Under the pieces are notes generated by a model. It did no database searches, was not told the origin of the DNA, and worked only from the letters and a program-made list of their open reading frames with translations. DNA of 64,000 nucleotides. Source: Anoxybacteroides rupiense (lineage in GTDB: Bacteria > Bacillota > Bacilli > Bacillales > Anoxybacillaceae). This document shows, in pieces, positions 1 to 8,393 of the stretch. Within the stretch, counting starts at the first letter, position 1, and each line of letters begins with the position of its first letter. A program made the translations under genes and the position numbers. The stretch covers positions 1-64,000 of the forward strand of contig NZ_JACIDF010000009.1 in assembly GCF_014196195.1 (NCBI RefSeq), read 5' to 3'.

Positions 1-60
1 AGCCTGTCCTTGTCCGAAGTCGATTCATCTCCCACTTTCATCAAGCTTCGCAAGATTTAG
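1..60 (+). CDS. C-terminal end of a TnpB-like IS200/IS605 protein (cut by window edge)
   Basis: Frame 1 is open from the first base to a TAG at 58-60. The last residues read SSPTFIKLRKI, which resembles TnpB/OrfB tails of IS200/IS605 elements in thermophilic bacilli, from memory. TnpB is the RNA-guided nuclease of these elements. The stop lies in the loop of the terminal hairpin at 29-69, the usual layout at an IS605 right end. Only 19 codons are visible, so the family call depends on this context more than on the protein itself. Confidence 0.4.
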   Translation, partial: SLSLSEVDSSPTFIKLRKI

Positions 61-84
61 AAGTGGGAGACTTCTCGACTGAAG
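29..84 (+). mobile_element. Right-end hairpin of an IS200/IS605-type element
   Basis: CTCCCACTT (29-37) and AAGTGGGAG (61-69) form a perfect 9-bp stem, and a small stem CTTC/GAAG follows at 71-84. Subterminal imperfect hairpins, not inverted repeats, mark the ends of IS200/IS605 elements, where the single-strand transposase TnpA binds. The exact right boundary cannot be set because the left end is outside the window. In this family the sequence just past the right end supplies the guide of the TnpB omega-RNA. Confidence 0.5.
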
Positions 85-85
85 A

Positions 86-382
86 ATGTTAAAAGAAGCG
101 GCCAAGCCGCCGTATGCTGACATTTATTTGCAATCTCCTGTTCCGTTTGTATTTATTGAATCAGAGAAAGTGTATTTGGCGTTTGTCGATCGTGAATTAA
201 GCGATGAAAAGGCGCATCAAATGAAATCGGGCGATTATTTTATCGGCTTCTATAAAGACACCTATTTTGGTGTAGGACTTTACAATCATATAAAAAATGA
301 GAAAACGATCCAAGATGGCTATTCAAGGCTGTTTGCGTTGCTGGAGCGCGTCAAGCATATGGGAAAGATCATCATTCAATAG
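86..382 (+). pseudogene. Unrecognised 98-codon ORF, probably a 3' fragment truncated by the IS end
   Basis: The ORF opens within a few bases of the IS right end and has no Shine-Dalgarno site, so its ATG is probably fortuitous and the reading frame is the 3' part of a longer gene. The protein has alternating hydrophobic and charged segments with a PVPFVFIESEKVYLAFVD stretch. This is compatible with a ligand-binding or effector domain at the C-terminus of a regulator, but I do not recognise the family. No signal peptide or membrane segment is seen. Confidence 0.35.
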
Positions 383-629
383 CTGTTGGATCAAAGGGGA
401 TTTCTGCAATCTCGTGAAAATTCTCTCACGTTCTTGAGATCATTTGAGAATAGAAGCCGCTCCTTGGAGAGGGCCTCCTCCAAGGAGCTTGTTTGGGTAG
501 GGACGAAAGTGAATAGAAAAACGCCGAACCTAATTCGATAACCTAATTCGATGGGGAATGAAAACGGCATGGGCATCATTGAGACATGGCGTTCTCTTTT
601 AGCAGCGAAAAAATGGGAAACAGCTCGTG

Positions 630-1004
630 TTATTGTTCACCATTTTTTTTCATAGGTGCGTATGATGAAGCGGCTTCAGTTCCATGCGCTTCCCCGCTCA
701 TATTGAGCATCACGACTCCGATGATAATGAGAAGGATGGCTAAGAGCTTGAATAAAGAAAAAGACTCTTTGAAGAATAGGATTCCGATTGCGGCGATAAT
801 GGCTGTGCCAAGTCCAGACCAAATGGCATAAGCGATGCTGACATCAATCTTTTTGAGCGCCAGCGTTACGAAAGTCAGGCTGGTTCCGTAAAAAACAAAC
901 ATGAAAATAGAAGGGATCAGTTTGGCAAATCCTTGCGACATTTTCATTGAAGTAGTACCCATTACTTCCGAGATGATTCCTAATAATAGAAAAAACCAGC
1001 TCAT
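630..1004 (-). CDS. Small multidrug resistance (SMR) family efflux protein
   Basis: A 124-residue protein with four hydrophobic helices of EmrE/QacC type. The key membrane glutamate is at residue 13 (motif LLLGIISEVMGT, equivalent to EmrE Glu14) and the conserved tryptophan is at about 62 (AIWSGLG). These proteins dimerise in the cytoplasmic membrane and exchange protons for cationic drugs or guanidinium. The ATG follows GAAGGAGAG with good spacing. It stands alone, without the paired second subunit often seen in SMR operons, and most resembles B. subtilis YvaE in being a single gene. The C-terminal 20 residues are polar and extend past the last helix. The substrate is not predictable. Confidence 0.88.
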   Translation of the reverse strand: MSWFFLLLGIISEVMGTTSMKMSQGFAKLIPSIFMFVFYGTSLTFVTLALKKIDVSIAYAIWSGLGTAIIAAIGILFFKESFSLFKLLAILLIIIGVVMLNMSGEAHGTEAASSYAPMKKNGEQ

Positions 1005-1150
1005 AAACTCTCCTTCTTTCTTTAAAGTAATGACGAAATAAAATCATACAAGCGTTTTCCATCAGACAAAGTATGTATAGGGATCATTCATGGAAATATT
1101 ATACAATAAAAAAGGTCGATAAGAAACCGCTGAATAACGGTAACTTTCAT

Positions 1151-1194
1151 AAATAAAACGAATGGAACCAAAATGGATTCCATTCGTTTTATTT
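1151..1194 (-). terminator. Rho-independent terminator of the sulfonate operon
   Basis: The inverted repeat AATAAAACGAATGGAA / TTCCATTCGTTTTATT has a short loop and a T-rich tail read on the minus strand. It lies directly after the tauD-like stop at 1198. The palindrome is nearly symmetric, so it may work both ways. Confidence 0.8.
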
Positions 1195-1197
1195 ATT

Positions 1198-2130
1198 TTA
1201 AAATGGCCGATCGCCAACGATGGCTACGCGCTCTGCTTTGCGAGGATGCGGATAATAATCGGAAACAGCGTAATGCTGAGTGGCGCGATTATCCCAGAAG
1301 GCGATCGAGTCTTTTTCCCAGTGGAAGCGTACTTGATACTCGGGAACGTGAGCTTGACGGAACAAATATTGAAGCAGCTGCTCGCTTTCTTCTGGTTCCA
1401 GCCCGACGATCTGCGTTGTAAAGGAAGGATTGACAAACAATGTTTTCCGGCCTGTTTCCGGATGAGTGCGGACGACCGGATGTTCAACAGGCGGAAACTC
1501 TTGTTGCTTTATCGCTAATTCCTCTGGCGTCAGCAAATGGCTAAATGCAGGAGTGAAATCATGAATCGCCGTAAGGCCATCAATACGTTCCTTTATTTCA
1601 TCAGGCAGATTGTCGTATGCGGCGGCCATATCGGCCCACAGCGTGTCACCGCCAATCGGCGGAGCTTCAATAAGCCTTAATACGGCCGCTTTAGCCGGAT
1701 TGATTCGGAAAGTCACATCTGCGTGCCAAATGTTTTCATATCCTCCTTGCTTATGATTTCTCGCAAAGCGAACCACTTCCTTCGATTGACCTTTTTCGAC
1801 AGGATAGAACGGGTGAACTTCCAATTCGCCCCATAGCCGGGCAAAGGCTTGCTGTTGTTCGCTTGTGATGTTTTGATTGCGAAAGAAGAGAACCTTCCAT
1901 TCCAAGAGGGCGCGGTTAAGTTCTGTCTGCAGCTCCGGTGTAACAGGGGTTCTTAAATCGATACCACTGATTTCCGCGCCTATGATCGGACTTAACGGTT
2001 TGACTTCAAACAGTGTATAGGGCTGTTCTTCTACACCTTCAGGGAGACGGCGTAAAATACGCGGACCTACATGATCATCACGATTTTCAAATTTCAAGGG
2101 ACGGGGATAACGAGTATTTACATTAGACAT
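1198..2130 (-). CDS. tauD: TauD/TfdA-family Fe(II)/2-oxoglutarate dioxygenase
   Basis: 310 residues. TauD-type enzymes use Fe(II), O2 and 2-oxoglutarate to hydroxylate taurine or alkylsulfonates, releasing sulfite as a sulfur source. The metal triad is visible: His136 and Asp138 (NIWHADVTF) and His286 (ATQHYAVSD). An arginine near 297-301 is placed to bind 2-oxoglutarate. It has an extra N-terminal stretch of about 35 residues compared with E. coli TauD. The ATG follows AAAGGAGC. It is the last gene of a minus-strand unit that begins with a permease, binding protein and ATPase, so the imported sulfonate is its likely substrate. Related members act on sulfate esters or 2,4-D, so the exact substrate is inference. 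Confidence 0.88.
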   Translation of the reverse strand: MSNVNTRYPRPLKFENRDDHVGPRILRRLPEGVEEQPYTLFEVKPLSPIIGAEISGIDLRTPVTPELQTELNRALLEWKVLFFRNQNITSEQQQAFARLWGELEVHPFYPVEKGQSKEVVRFARNHKQGGYENIWHADVTFRINPAKAAVLRLIEAPPIGGDTLWADMAAAYDNLPDEIKERIDGLTAIHDFTPAFSHLLTPEELAIKQQEFPPVEHPVVRTHPETGRKTLFVNPSFTTQIVGLEPEESEQLLQYLFRQAHVPEYQVRFHWEKDSIAFWDNRATQHYAVSDYYPHPRKAERVAIVGDRPF

Positions 2131-2384
2131 TCAATATGCTCCTTTCAAATATTGATCTATGACTCTGAACATAAAGCAATCATAAAGCCTGCCGGAAACA
2201 TGAATCAGATGGAACGAATCATCTTGGAAAAAGGGAGGTCGGAGGCCAATCTGTGAACTTGACTTTTTCATGTGAATGCCCAATGAGAATGAGCTTATTC
2301 ATAGTACTTAGGGCGGTTTGTCGTGTGAGTGTCCGACCGTCCAAAAGCTATACGAGATTAAGAGAATGGTCGAAAGCTTTTACT

Positions 2385-3233
2385 TTATCTCAACCAGCCC
2401 AACCTTGGACTGTTCACTTCTTTATTTCTAATTGCAGAAATTAAATAAGATCGCAGATCATGAAATTCCTTCAAATGCTTGAGTTCTTGAATAGACTGGC
2501 GGTATGACGATAGCGGGTTTTGCAAATCGACTACCATTCTTCCAGGATTGGCGTGCATGACTAAAATTCTTCTGCCCAGCAAAAGGGCTTCCTCTACATC
2601 ATGAGTAATGAAAAAGATGCATTTTTTGGTTTTTTGCCAAAGTTCAAGTAGATGAGCCTGCATATTTTCCCGTGTTAAAGCATCCAGTGCGCTAAACGGT
2701 TCATCCATTAAAATGGCCTGCGGATCGGTAGCTAGTGTTCTAGCGATCGCTGCCCGCTGCTTCATGCCTCCAGAGAGCTGATAAGGCAGCAGATGAGCGG
2801 AAGACTCTAATCCTACCAGATTCAAATAATCCGAAACGAGTTTTTTTCGTTCGGATTTTTCCACTCCTTTCATCTTTAAACCAAACTCAATATTTTTGGC
2901 GATGGTCATCCATGGAAACAAGTTGTGGTGTTGAAAGACAACCCCTACTTTGGCGCTTGGACCGGTGTGAGGCTGGCTGTCAATCATTACTTCGCCGGCG
3001 GTTGGTGTCTGAAATCCTGCCAATATATTTAATAATGAAGATTTGCCACAGCCTGATGGGCCCAGCAGGCACACAAAGTCGTCGGCATCCAGTTGAAGAT
3101 TGATATCATCCAATATGGGCGTATCGTGATGTTCTTGCGAATAAGCTAAACGAATATTTTTTAACTCGATCAATGTCGGATTGCGGTTATGAGCCATTGA
3201 CGAATGTGCGGTCGTTGGCGCACTAGTCTGCAT
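2385..3233 (-). CDS. Sulfonate/taurine ABC transporter ATP-binding protein (SsuB/TauB type)
   Basis: About 282 residues with Walker A GPSGCGKSS (near 58-66), the signature LSGGMKQR, Walker B ILMDEPFSALD and the switch histidine in FITHDVEEA. It powers the importer made with the upstream binding protein and permease. I place the start at the ATG at 3233, preceded by GGAGAGGGATGTT. An upstream in-frame ATG at 3248 has a weaker site and would add five residues. The gene sits only a few bases after the binding-protein stop at 3252. The C-terminal 30 residues after the ABC core are not otherwise recognised. Confidence 0.9.
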   Translation of the reverse strand: MQTSAPTTAHSSMAHNRNPTLIELKNIRLAYSQEHHDTPILDDINLQLDADDFVCLLGPSGCGKSSLLNILAGFQTPTAGEVMIDSQPHTGPSAKVGVVFQHHNLFPWMTIAKNIEFGLKMKGVEKSERKKLVSDYLNLVGLESSAHLLPYQLSGGMKQRAAIARTLATDPQAILMDEPFSALDALTRENMQAHLLELWQKTKKCIFFITHDVEEALLLGRRILVMHANPGRMVVDLQNPLSSYRQSIQELKHLKEFHDLRSYLISAIRNKEVNSPRLGWLR

Positions 3234-3251
3234 AACATCCCTCTCCATTCT

Positions 3252-4301
3252 TTATTGATAAAGCTCGCTTAATAATGCTTTTTGATAAACGTCCAGACTA
3301 GGAGAAGATGGTATGTTTTTTTGTTTAGCCATAAAATCTCCCGTGTCTTTTAATATTTTGGCTAATTTTCCTGGTTGATTTGGTTCACCAAAAAAGTCTT
3401 TTTGCTGCGAAGCGTCCAGCCAAATAATTTGCTTCATGGTTTTTAAGCTTTCATCAGGGGACAATCCCAGTTCCTTCGAAAGTACTTGAGCAGCCTGCTC
3501 CGGCTGGCTGTGATAATAATGTACCGCTTCATCTAGAACAGAAATATAACCTTTTACAATGTCAGGGTATTTTTGAGCGAACTCTTTATTGACAATTCCA
3601 AATTCTCCGGTTACCACGCCTTTTTGTGCTAGGTCATTGGAGGTGATTATTACGCGTCCGCCTTCATTGATAAGCTTTGTCTGTGTCGGCTGCCAAATAT
3701 AAGCGCCGTCGATATCCCCCCGTTGCCAAGCAGCGTAAATATCAGGCGGCTGCATATCAAGCAAGGTGATTCGCTCTTTTTTCGGATCAATGCTTGCTTC
3801 TTTTAAGGCTCCGAGCAAGCTAAAGTGAGAGGTGGAACTAAATGTAGTCGCAATTTTCTTTCCTTTTAAGTCATGCAATGATTGGATGCCAGAAGATTCT
3901 TTGACCACGAGCGCTTCACTTTCACCGATCATATCGTGAAGATAATACACTTTATAAGGCAGCTTGTTAGCGATGCCGATAGATCCCGGAGGGGTGCCGA
4001 CAAGACCGAAATCAATGCTCCCGCTTGCCATGGCATTATTTACATCCCGGCCGGAATCAAATTTGATCCACCGAATTTGAATGTGGGGATATTTTTTTTC
4101 AAGCAGCCCTAATGCTTTGGCTAAAAGCTCCCCGTTTGGCGACACTTGGTATCCTAGCTTGATTTCCTTAGGCTCATGGCTTGATGCCGTGTTTTGGGCA
4201 GCTGTTGTCGCGGTGTCTTGCTTGGAACAGCCGATGATGGCGCTTGTTAGCATGAGCAGAAAAATTAGCAATAACGTATTTGATTTCCATTGAAGCTTCA
4301 T
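3252..4301 (-). CDS. Sulfonate/nitrate/taurine ABC transporter substrate-binding lipoprotein
   Basis: 349 residues. The N-terminus has two basic residues, a hydrophobic core and a lipobox ending IIGC with Cys25, so the protein should be lipid-anchored outside the membrane. The rest matches the SsuA/TauA/NMT1 fold, with typical segments such as ASGSIDFGLVGTPP (about 92-105) and DLKGKKIATTFSSTSHF (about 145-161). It would capture the sulfonate and hand it to the permease encoded upstream. Putting the binding protein second, after the permease, is one of several known orders for this operon type. Confidence 0.9.
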   Translation of the reverse strand: MKLQWKSNTLLLIFLLMLTSAIIGCSKQDTATTAAQNTASSHEPKEIKLGYQVSPNGELLAKALGLLEKKYPHIQIRWIKFDSGRDVNNAMASGSIDFGLVGTPPGSIGIANKLPYKVYYLHDMIGESEALVVKESSGIQSLHDLKGKKIATTFSSTSHFSLLGALKEASIDPKKERITLLDMQPPDIYAAWQRGDIDGAYIWQPTQTKLINEGGRVIITSNDLAQKGVVTGEFGIVNKEFAQKYPDIVKGYISVLDEAVHYYHSQPEQAAQVLSKELGLSPDESLKTMKQIIWLDASQQKDFFGEPNQPGKLAKILKDTGDFMAKQKNIPSSPSLDVYQKALLSELYQ

Positions 4302-4396
4302 TTTTTCCCTCCACCCGTTGCTTATGATTGATTATTATTCGTTCCACTATTCTGTCTTTTTGTGTGAAATCAAAGTTTATCAGCGATGATGATCGC

Positions 4397-5194
4397 TTAT
4401 GAGTCTTGTTTCCCCACCCAAGAGAATTGCAAGTGCTGGTACAATCGGATGAGGCTATCCATAAGAATAGCGATTCCTCCCATTAGAATGATTCCGACAA
4501 AGACGATGTCGCTCCGCAAATATTTGCTAGCATCTAATACCATCCATCCGATGCCTGAAGTAGCGGCCACCATTTCAGCTGCGACCAGCGTAGCATATGT
4601 AACCCCAATGGCGGTGCGCAAACCGGTTATGATGTCTGGCAAGCAGGATGGCAAGATGATATATAAAAGGACTTTCGGTTTGGTAGCTCCTAAAGATCGT
4701 GCTGCGTTGATTCGATCTTGCGGCACCCTCTGCACACTGGCCACCGTTGCAAGAAACAGAGGAGCAAAGGCGCTTAAGAATAGCAGGGCTACTTTTGATC
4801 GATCATCAATTCCTAGCCATAAAACAAGCAAAGCATAATAAGCCAACGGCGGGAGCGGTCTGTAAAATTCAATGATGGGATCAAAAAATGCAAGGACGTA
4901 TTTGGAGATCCCGCAGAAAATCCCTAACGGTACAGCTGTGAACAAGGCTAGGATTAAAGCGATAAAAAGCCGGTATAAGCTATCGAGTATATGAGAGCTT
5001 AACGAAATGCCTTTATATCCTTCTCTTAGTAATTCTAAAAACGTTTGCCATACAGATTGAGGGGATGGAAGAAATACAGGATCGACCCATTTGAAATGGG
5101 TGCTGACTGTCCAAATCATAAGTATGAAGGCGACGCTGATGAAAGAAACCCCTCTAGCAAGCACATGCTTCTTATATGTAGATCTTGGTCCCAT
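4397..5194 (-). CDS. Sulfonate ABC transporter permease (SsuC/TauC type)
   Basis: 265 residues with about six hydrophobic helices and a BPD_transp_1 core. The EAA loop that contacts the ATPase is near residue 180 (AARSLGATKPKVLLYIILP). It forms the membrane channel of the importer. The ATG follows GAAGGGAG. It is the first gene of the minus-strand operon permease, binding protein, ATPase, dioxygenase, and is separated from the binding-protein gene by about 95 bases. A sigma-A-like promoter lies upstream at 5281-5309. Confidence 0.9.
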   Translation of the reverse strand: MGPRSTYKKHVLARGVSFISVAFILMIWTVSTHFKWVDPVFLPSPQSVWQTFLELLREGYKGISLSSHILDSLYRLFIALILALFTAVPLGIFCGISKYVLAFFDPIIEFYRPLPPLAYYALLVLWLGIDDRSKVALLFLSAFAPLFLATVASVQRVPQDRINAARSLGATKPKVLLYIILPSCLPDIITGLRTAIGVTYATLVAAEMVAATSGIGWMVLDASKYLRSDIVFVGIILMGGIAILMDSLIRLYQHLQFSWVGKQDS

Positions 5195-5255
5195 TGGTCA
5201 TCTCCCTTCTTTAAAATTTAACGTTCCTTTCGTTCAAGGAAGCAATAAAATTGTA

Positions 5256-5309
5256 AATTCCTATATGATTACTTGGAAATATGGTAGCAAGTGGTTTTTG
5301 CTTTGTCAA
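5256..5309 (-). promoter_or_regulatory. Sigma-A promoter and CymR-like operator of the sulfonate operon
   Basis: On the minus strand, TTGACA (5309-5304) is followed after 17 bases by TACCAT (5286-5281). Just downstream lies an imperfect dyad with TTCC and GGAA arms (5280-5256), ending in ATAGGAATT. This resembles the motif bound by CymR, the cysteine-metabolism repressor of Firmicutes, and is placed where a repressor would block transcription. The CymR match is from memory of the consensus and needs a motif scan. Confidence 0.5.
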
Positions 5310-5603
5310 TATTTTTTTGCGTTAAATTAAAGAAGGAACATGCTGCTCATTTTTAAAATTGGGAAATACGCAGCAAATTTTGCGTAGAAATAAAATGTGA
5401 ACCTAATATAAAATACAACTTAAAGATGAGAATGGATTTTTTCATTTGCAACGATCAAGATGACTGCCAGTGCGACAGCTTTTGATCCCCCAAGCTGTTG
5501 TGGGTTGGCATGATGGTAAAGGAGCAAGGGAATATGGCAAGTCGTCCAATTTAAATATTCTCCCACGTTTTCTATCATTACTAAGAAAAATGGGGGATCT
5601 TAT

Positions 5604-6280
5604 TTGAACATAGAACGGCATTTTCTAGTGCTGATGCTGGGCCAATCATTGGCCAATATTGGTGATGTGCTTTATATTGTCGGTGTGATGGCGACGATTT
5701 ACCGCATGACGGGATCAGCTGACGCAAGGCTGGCAAACGATTGCTGCGATACCGGCATTAAAAGCGATTGCGGTCATGGAATGTTTAGAAACGGCTTCTA
5801 GCTCTGTTTGGATCGCTGCCATATTAATGGTGTACGTACAAGAGATGTTAAACGTGCAGGAAATATGGTGGGGGTATCTAAACAGCGCTTCCTTGATTGG
5901 CCTGATGCTCGGCAGCTTATTATGCGTAAAATTTCCTTTATGGGTGGACCGGCGACGGGCAGCGTTGATGGCATGGAGTTCGCTTGTGTCTGGCATGGCG
6001 ACGATTGGGGTAGGGATGACGCGAATTCCGGTGCTGGCGCTTATTTTATCGGCTGTCATTGGCTGCTGTCTATACTTCAATTGGAACAATATCCACCGCT
6101 ATATTTGGAATTTCCTCTTTGATTATGGGATGGCTTTCCGATACGTTCGGTGCCTCCATCGTGTTTGTTTTTTCAGGGCTATTGCTTTTGCCGGTCAGCG
6201 TCATCGCTTATGCGAAGTCATCATTATGGAGGAAGACGCAGCGGCAGGACGGACGAAGAGGCGACATGGAAAAGGAATAG
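5604..6280 (+). pseudogene. Decayed MFS transporter
   Basis: Three pieces of one major facilitator protein occur in different frames. 5604-5720 encodes helix 1 (GQSLANIGDVLYIVGVMATIY). About 5721-6060 encodes the central loop and helices 7-10 (WQTIAAIPALKAIAVMECLE onward). 6059-6280 encodes the last two helices (TSIGTISTAIFGISSLIMGW). About 150 residues between helices 1 and 6 and a block before helix 11 are gone, so large deletions and frameshifts have inactivated it. A plausible Shine-Dalgarno (GGGGG) still precedes the first piece. Confidence 0.8.
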
Positions 6281-6364
6281 GGAGTTGCCATGCGCTTGAA
6301 ATAGGAGTGGATCGCATAGCAGACCGCGTTGTTTCGTACGACCCTTCATTTAGCGCAAGCAAGA

Positions 6365-6412
6365 AAAAACCGGAGCAGCTGTTTCCACATGCGGAATGGC
6401 CGCTCCGGTTTT
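6365..6412. terminator. Bidirectional terminator hairpin between MFS remnant and sortase
   Basis: AAAACCGGAGC (6366-6376) pairs with GCTCCGGTTTT (6402-6412). A-rich and T-rich flanks on both sides would let it end transcription of the remnant (+) and of the sortase gene (-). Confidence 0.7.
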
Positions 6413-6481
6413 ACATAGGCTAACGAAGAATAAAGCCGCTGTTTTTTCATGCGGATCGTGCTTTGTTTGTTGGCGGAACCC

Positions 6482-7078
6482 TCATGTTTTTTCTGTTTTC
6501 ACAAGATTGGCGACAAGTACATACCGTTTTGGAGCCGCTCCAATATAGTGAAACGGATAGCACGTGGAAACGGTCAACGTAGCTTTTGGTTTTGGCACAA
6601 TGACGGTCCGGTCATTGGCGTCGACAATCCGCACTTTGCGGACTTTATAAGTAAACTCACCAGCTTCGGTTTTGACAATGAGGAGATCTCCTTTTCCCAC
6701 GTCACCAAGCCTGCGAAAGACGGTGTCGCGATGGCCAGCGAGCACACAGTTGTCTGGCTCACCGGGAAGGACGCTTCCAGCGTAATGGCCGACGCCCTTC
6801 TCAAGCTCGTCTTCGTTCGTGCCGTGATAGATCGGCAATGCGGCGTTTAGCTTGGGAATGAGAAGCTCCCCCATTTGCTCTCCAGTTTTTGGAGGATGAC
6901 GGTAGACGACATGTGCGGCTTTAGCCGATACAGCTGGTTTTGCGTCTGCTGTTTTGGTTGGGATCGGTTTAGAGGCATGAATGCCTTTTTCCCATTTGTA
7001 TCCATAGAATAAGATCAACAAAAGACCAGCCGCCATCAGGATGATACCGAAAAAGCGGGCGATGGTTCGTTTTCGCAT
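6482..7078 (-). CDS. Class D sortase
   Basis: 198 residues from the ATG at 7078, one base after the stop of the upstream surface-protein gene, so translation is probably coupled. An N-terminal membrane anchor (about 8-27) precedes a sortase barrel with His116 (LAGHRDT), Cys173 (TVSTCYPF) and Arg185 (APKRYVL), the complete catalytic triad. Class D sortases in bacilli prefer LPxTA-type signals, and the neighbour carries exactly such a signal (LPKTA). It should act on the outer membrane face, cutting between Thr and Ala and linking the protein to peptidoglycan. Confidence 0.92.
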   Translation of the reverse strand: MRKRTIARFFGIILMAAGLLLILFYGYKWEKGIHASKPIPTKTADAKPAVSAKAAHVVYRHPPKTGEQMGELLIPKLNAALPIYHGTNEDELEKGVGHYAGSVLPGEPDNCVLAGHRDTVFRRLGDVGKGDLLIVKTEAGEFTYKVRKVRIVDANDRTVIVPKPKATLTVSTCYPFHYIGAAPKRYVLVANLVKTEKT

Positions 7079-7079
7079 T

Positions 7080-8393
7080 TTATTTGCTGTCTGCTCCTTT
7101 TCGAGTTCGGAATAAAAAGGCTCCAATGGCCACAAGAGCAACGCCAGCTAGCATGTTTGCCGCATAAGGAGCAGCCGTTTTTGGCAGCTTGGCTCCTGTT
7201 TCCGTTCTCTTGACTGGTTTTGGTTTAAGTTGTTTTTGGATTTGTACCACTTTTCCGCCTTGTTTCACATCATTTCCGACTTCTTCAAATAGATCGGAAT
7301 TGAACATATCGGCTGTCAACACAAAATCAGCAAGCATTTCTCCTTGCTTGTTGTAAATTTCGATGAGAAGGTCATAGCCATTGGTCGATTCAAGAGTCAG
7401 CAATGACGATAAGCTTAATGGTTTTTTCTCGCCAGCTTTTGTTAGGTAAAATTGAACATCCAGCTCAAACAGGTCAAGCATGTCATGAAGAACATCGGCA
7501 ATTTCCGCTAATTGAGCAGGAGACAATTCGGTTGCGCTTGTAAAATCGTACGCGCCAATGGCGGCTAAGCGTTCTCCGATTTCCTCCATTTTGCTTGCGA
7601 ATTGTGGATCTTCAAGATTTAACGATCCGAAATGATTGTATAATTTTTCCAATTCGTCATTTGTCAGACCAAGCTCATCCAAGTCAGGCATTAGATAATC
7701 CACGACAGCCATTGCCAGCTCTTCGACAGTCGTATAATGGCTTAATGAATCACCGTGAGCGGCTAAAAGCTTCTCCAGCTGCTGCTTCGTTAAACCAAGC
7801 CCGCTTAAAAATTCATTTAACGCTTCTTCAGTAAGCGGAGTGAGGCTTTGATAATAGTCTACGGCATCTGCTAAATCCCCAATGGAGCTGTAATCTTCTA
7901 AAGATTCTCCATGTTTTTTTAACAGTGTCAGCAATTGCTCTTTTGTCATATGGCGCTCTTGCAAAAATTGGTTTAATGTTTCATCTGTAATTGGAGTCGA
8001 ATAGTCATGGAAAAATTCGACATAATCAGCCAGCTCGTTGTAAAATTTAAACACATCGGTGATTGGTTGGTTTGGTTCGAGTTCACCATTGTCAATCAGC
8101 ATTTGTTTAAGTTCGTCTTCGGTCATTCCGTATTCGTTCAGCAATTGCGCCAAGTTCTCTTCTGTCAGCGCATCACCGAGCTCAGCGCGGAGTTCGTCGA
8201 CGCTGTCAAAATCATCAAGCGTATAATCGTAAGAGTCTGCTAAGTATTCCTCCAATTCTTCGACTGTCATGCCGATTTCATTCAAATAGCTTTGCAGCTC
8301 TGGATCGCGGGAATCCATGGCAAAAGCAGAAACAGGACATGCCGCGATGGCGAGCGATGTAGCCAAAGCGAAAGGAATGAATTTTTTTCTCAT
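7080..8393 (-). CDS. Processed acidic surface protein with LPKTA sorting signal
   Basis: 437 residues. A signal peptide ends around ACPVSAFA (about residue 25). The body is strongly acidic and built from several degenerate repeats of about 55-60 residues with the pattern (L/M)T-x-E-x-L-x-x-L-L-x-x-(H/Y)-G followed by a D/S-rich turn (around residues 35-250). A beta-rich domain follows. The C-terminus has LPKTA, a hydrophobic segment and a basic tail (RTRKG). This fits the family annotated as processed acidic surface protein, found beside a dedicated class D sortase in bacilli. Its function is unknown. The sortase immediately downstream should anchor it to the wall. Confidence 0.85.
   Translation of the reverse strand: MRKKFIPFALATSLAIAACPVSAFAMDSRDPELQSYLNEIGMTVEELEEYLADSYDYTLDDFDSVDELRAELGDALTEENLAQLLNEYGMTEDELKQMLIDNGELEPNQPITDVFKFYNELADYVEFFHDYSTPITDETLNQFLQERHMTKEQLLTLLKKHGESLEDYSSIGDLADAVDYYQSLTPLTEEALNEFLSGLGLTKQQLEKLLAAHGDSLSHYTTVEELAMAVVDYLMPDLDELGLTNDELEKLYNHFGSLNLEDPQFASKMEEIGERLAAIGAYDFTSATELSPAQLAEIADVLHDMLDLFELDVQFYLTKAGEKKPLSLSSLLTLESTNGYDLLIEIYNKQGEMLADFVLTADMFNSDLFEEVGNDVKQGGKVVQIQKQLKPKPVKRTETGAKLPKTAAPYAANMLAGVALVAIGAFLFRTRKGADSK

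Noticed and set aside
4386-4838. 150-codon plus-strand ORF over the permease gene
   Set aside because: Antisense shadow of the sulfonate permease, which has a family signature and good start.
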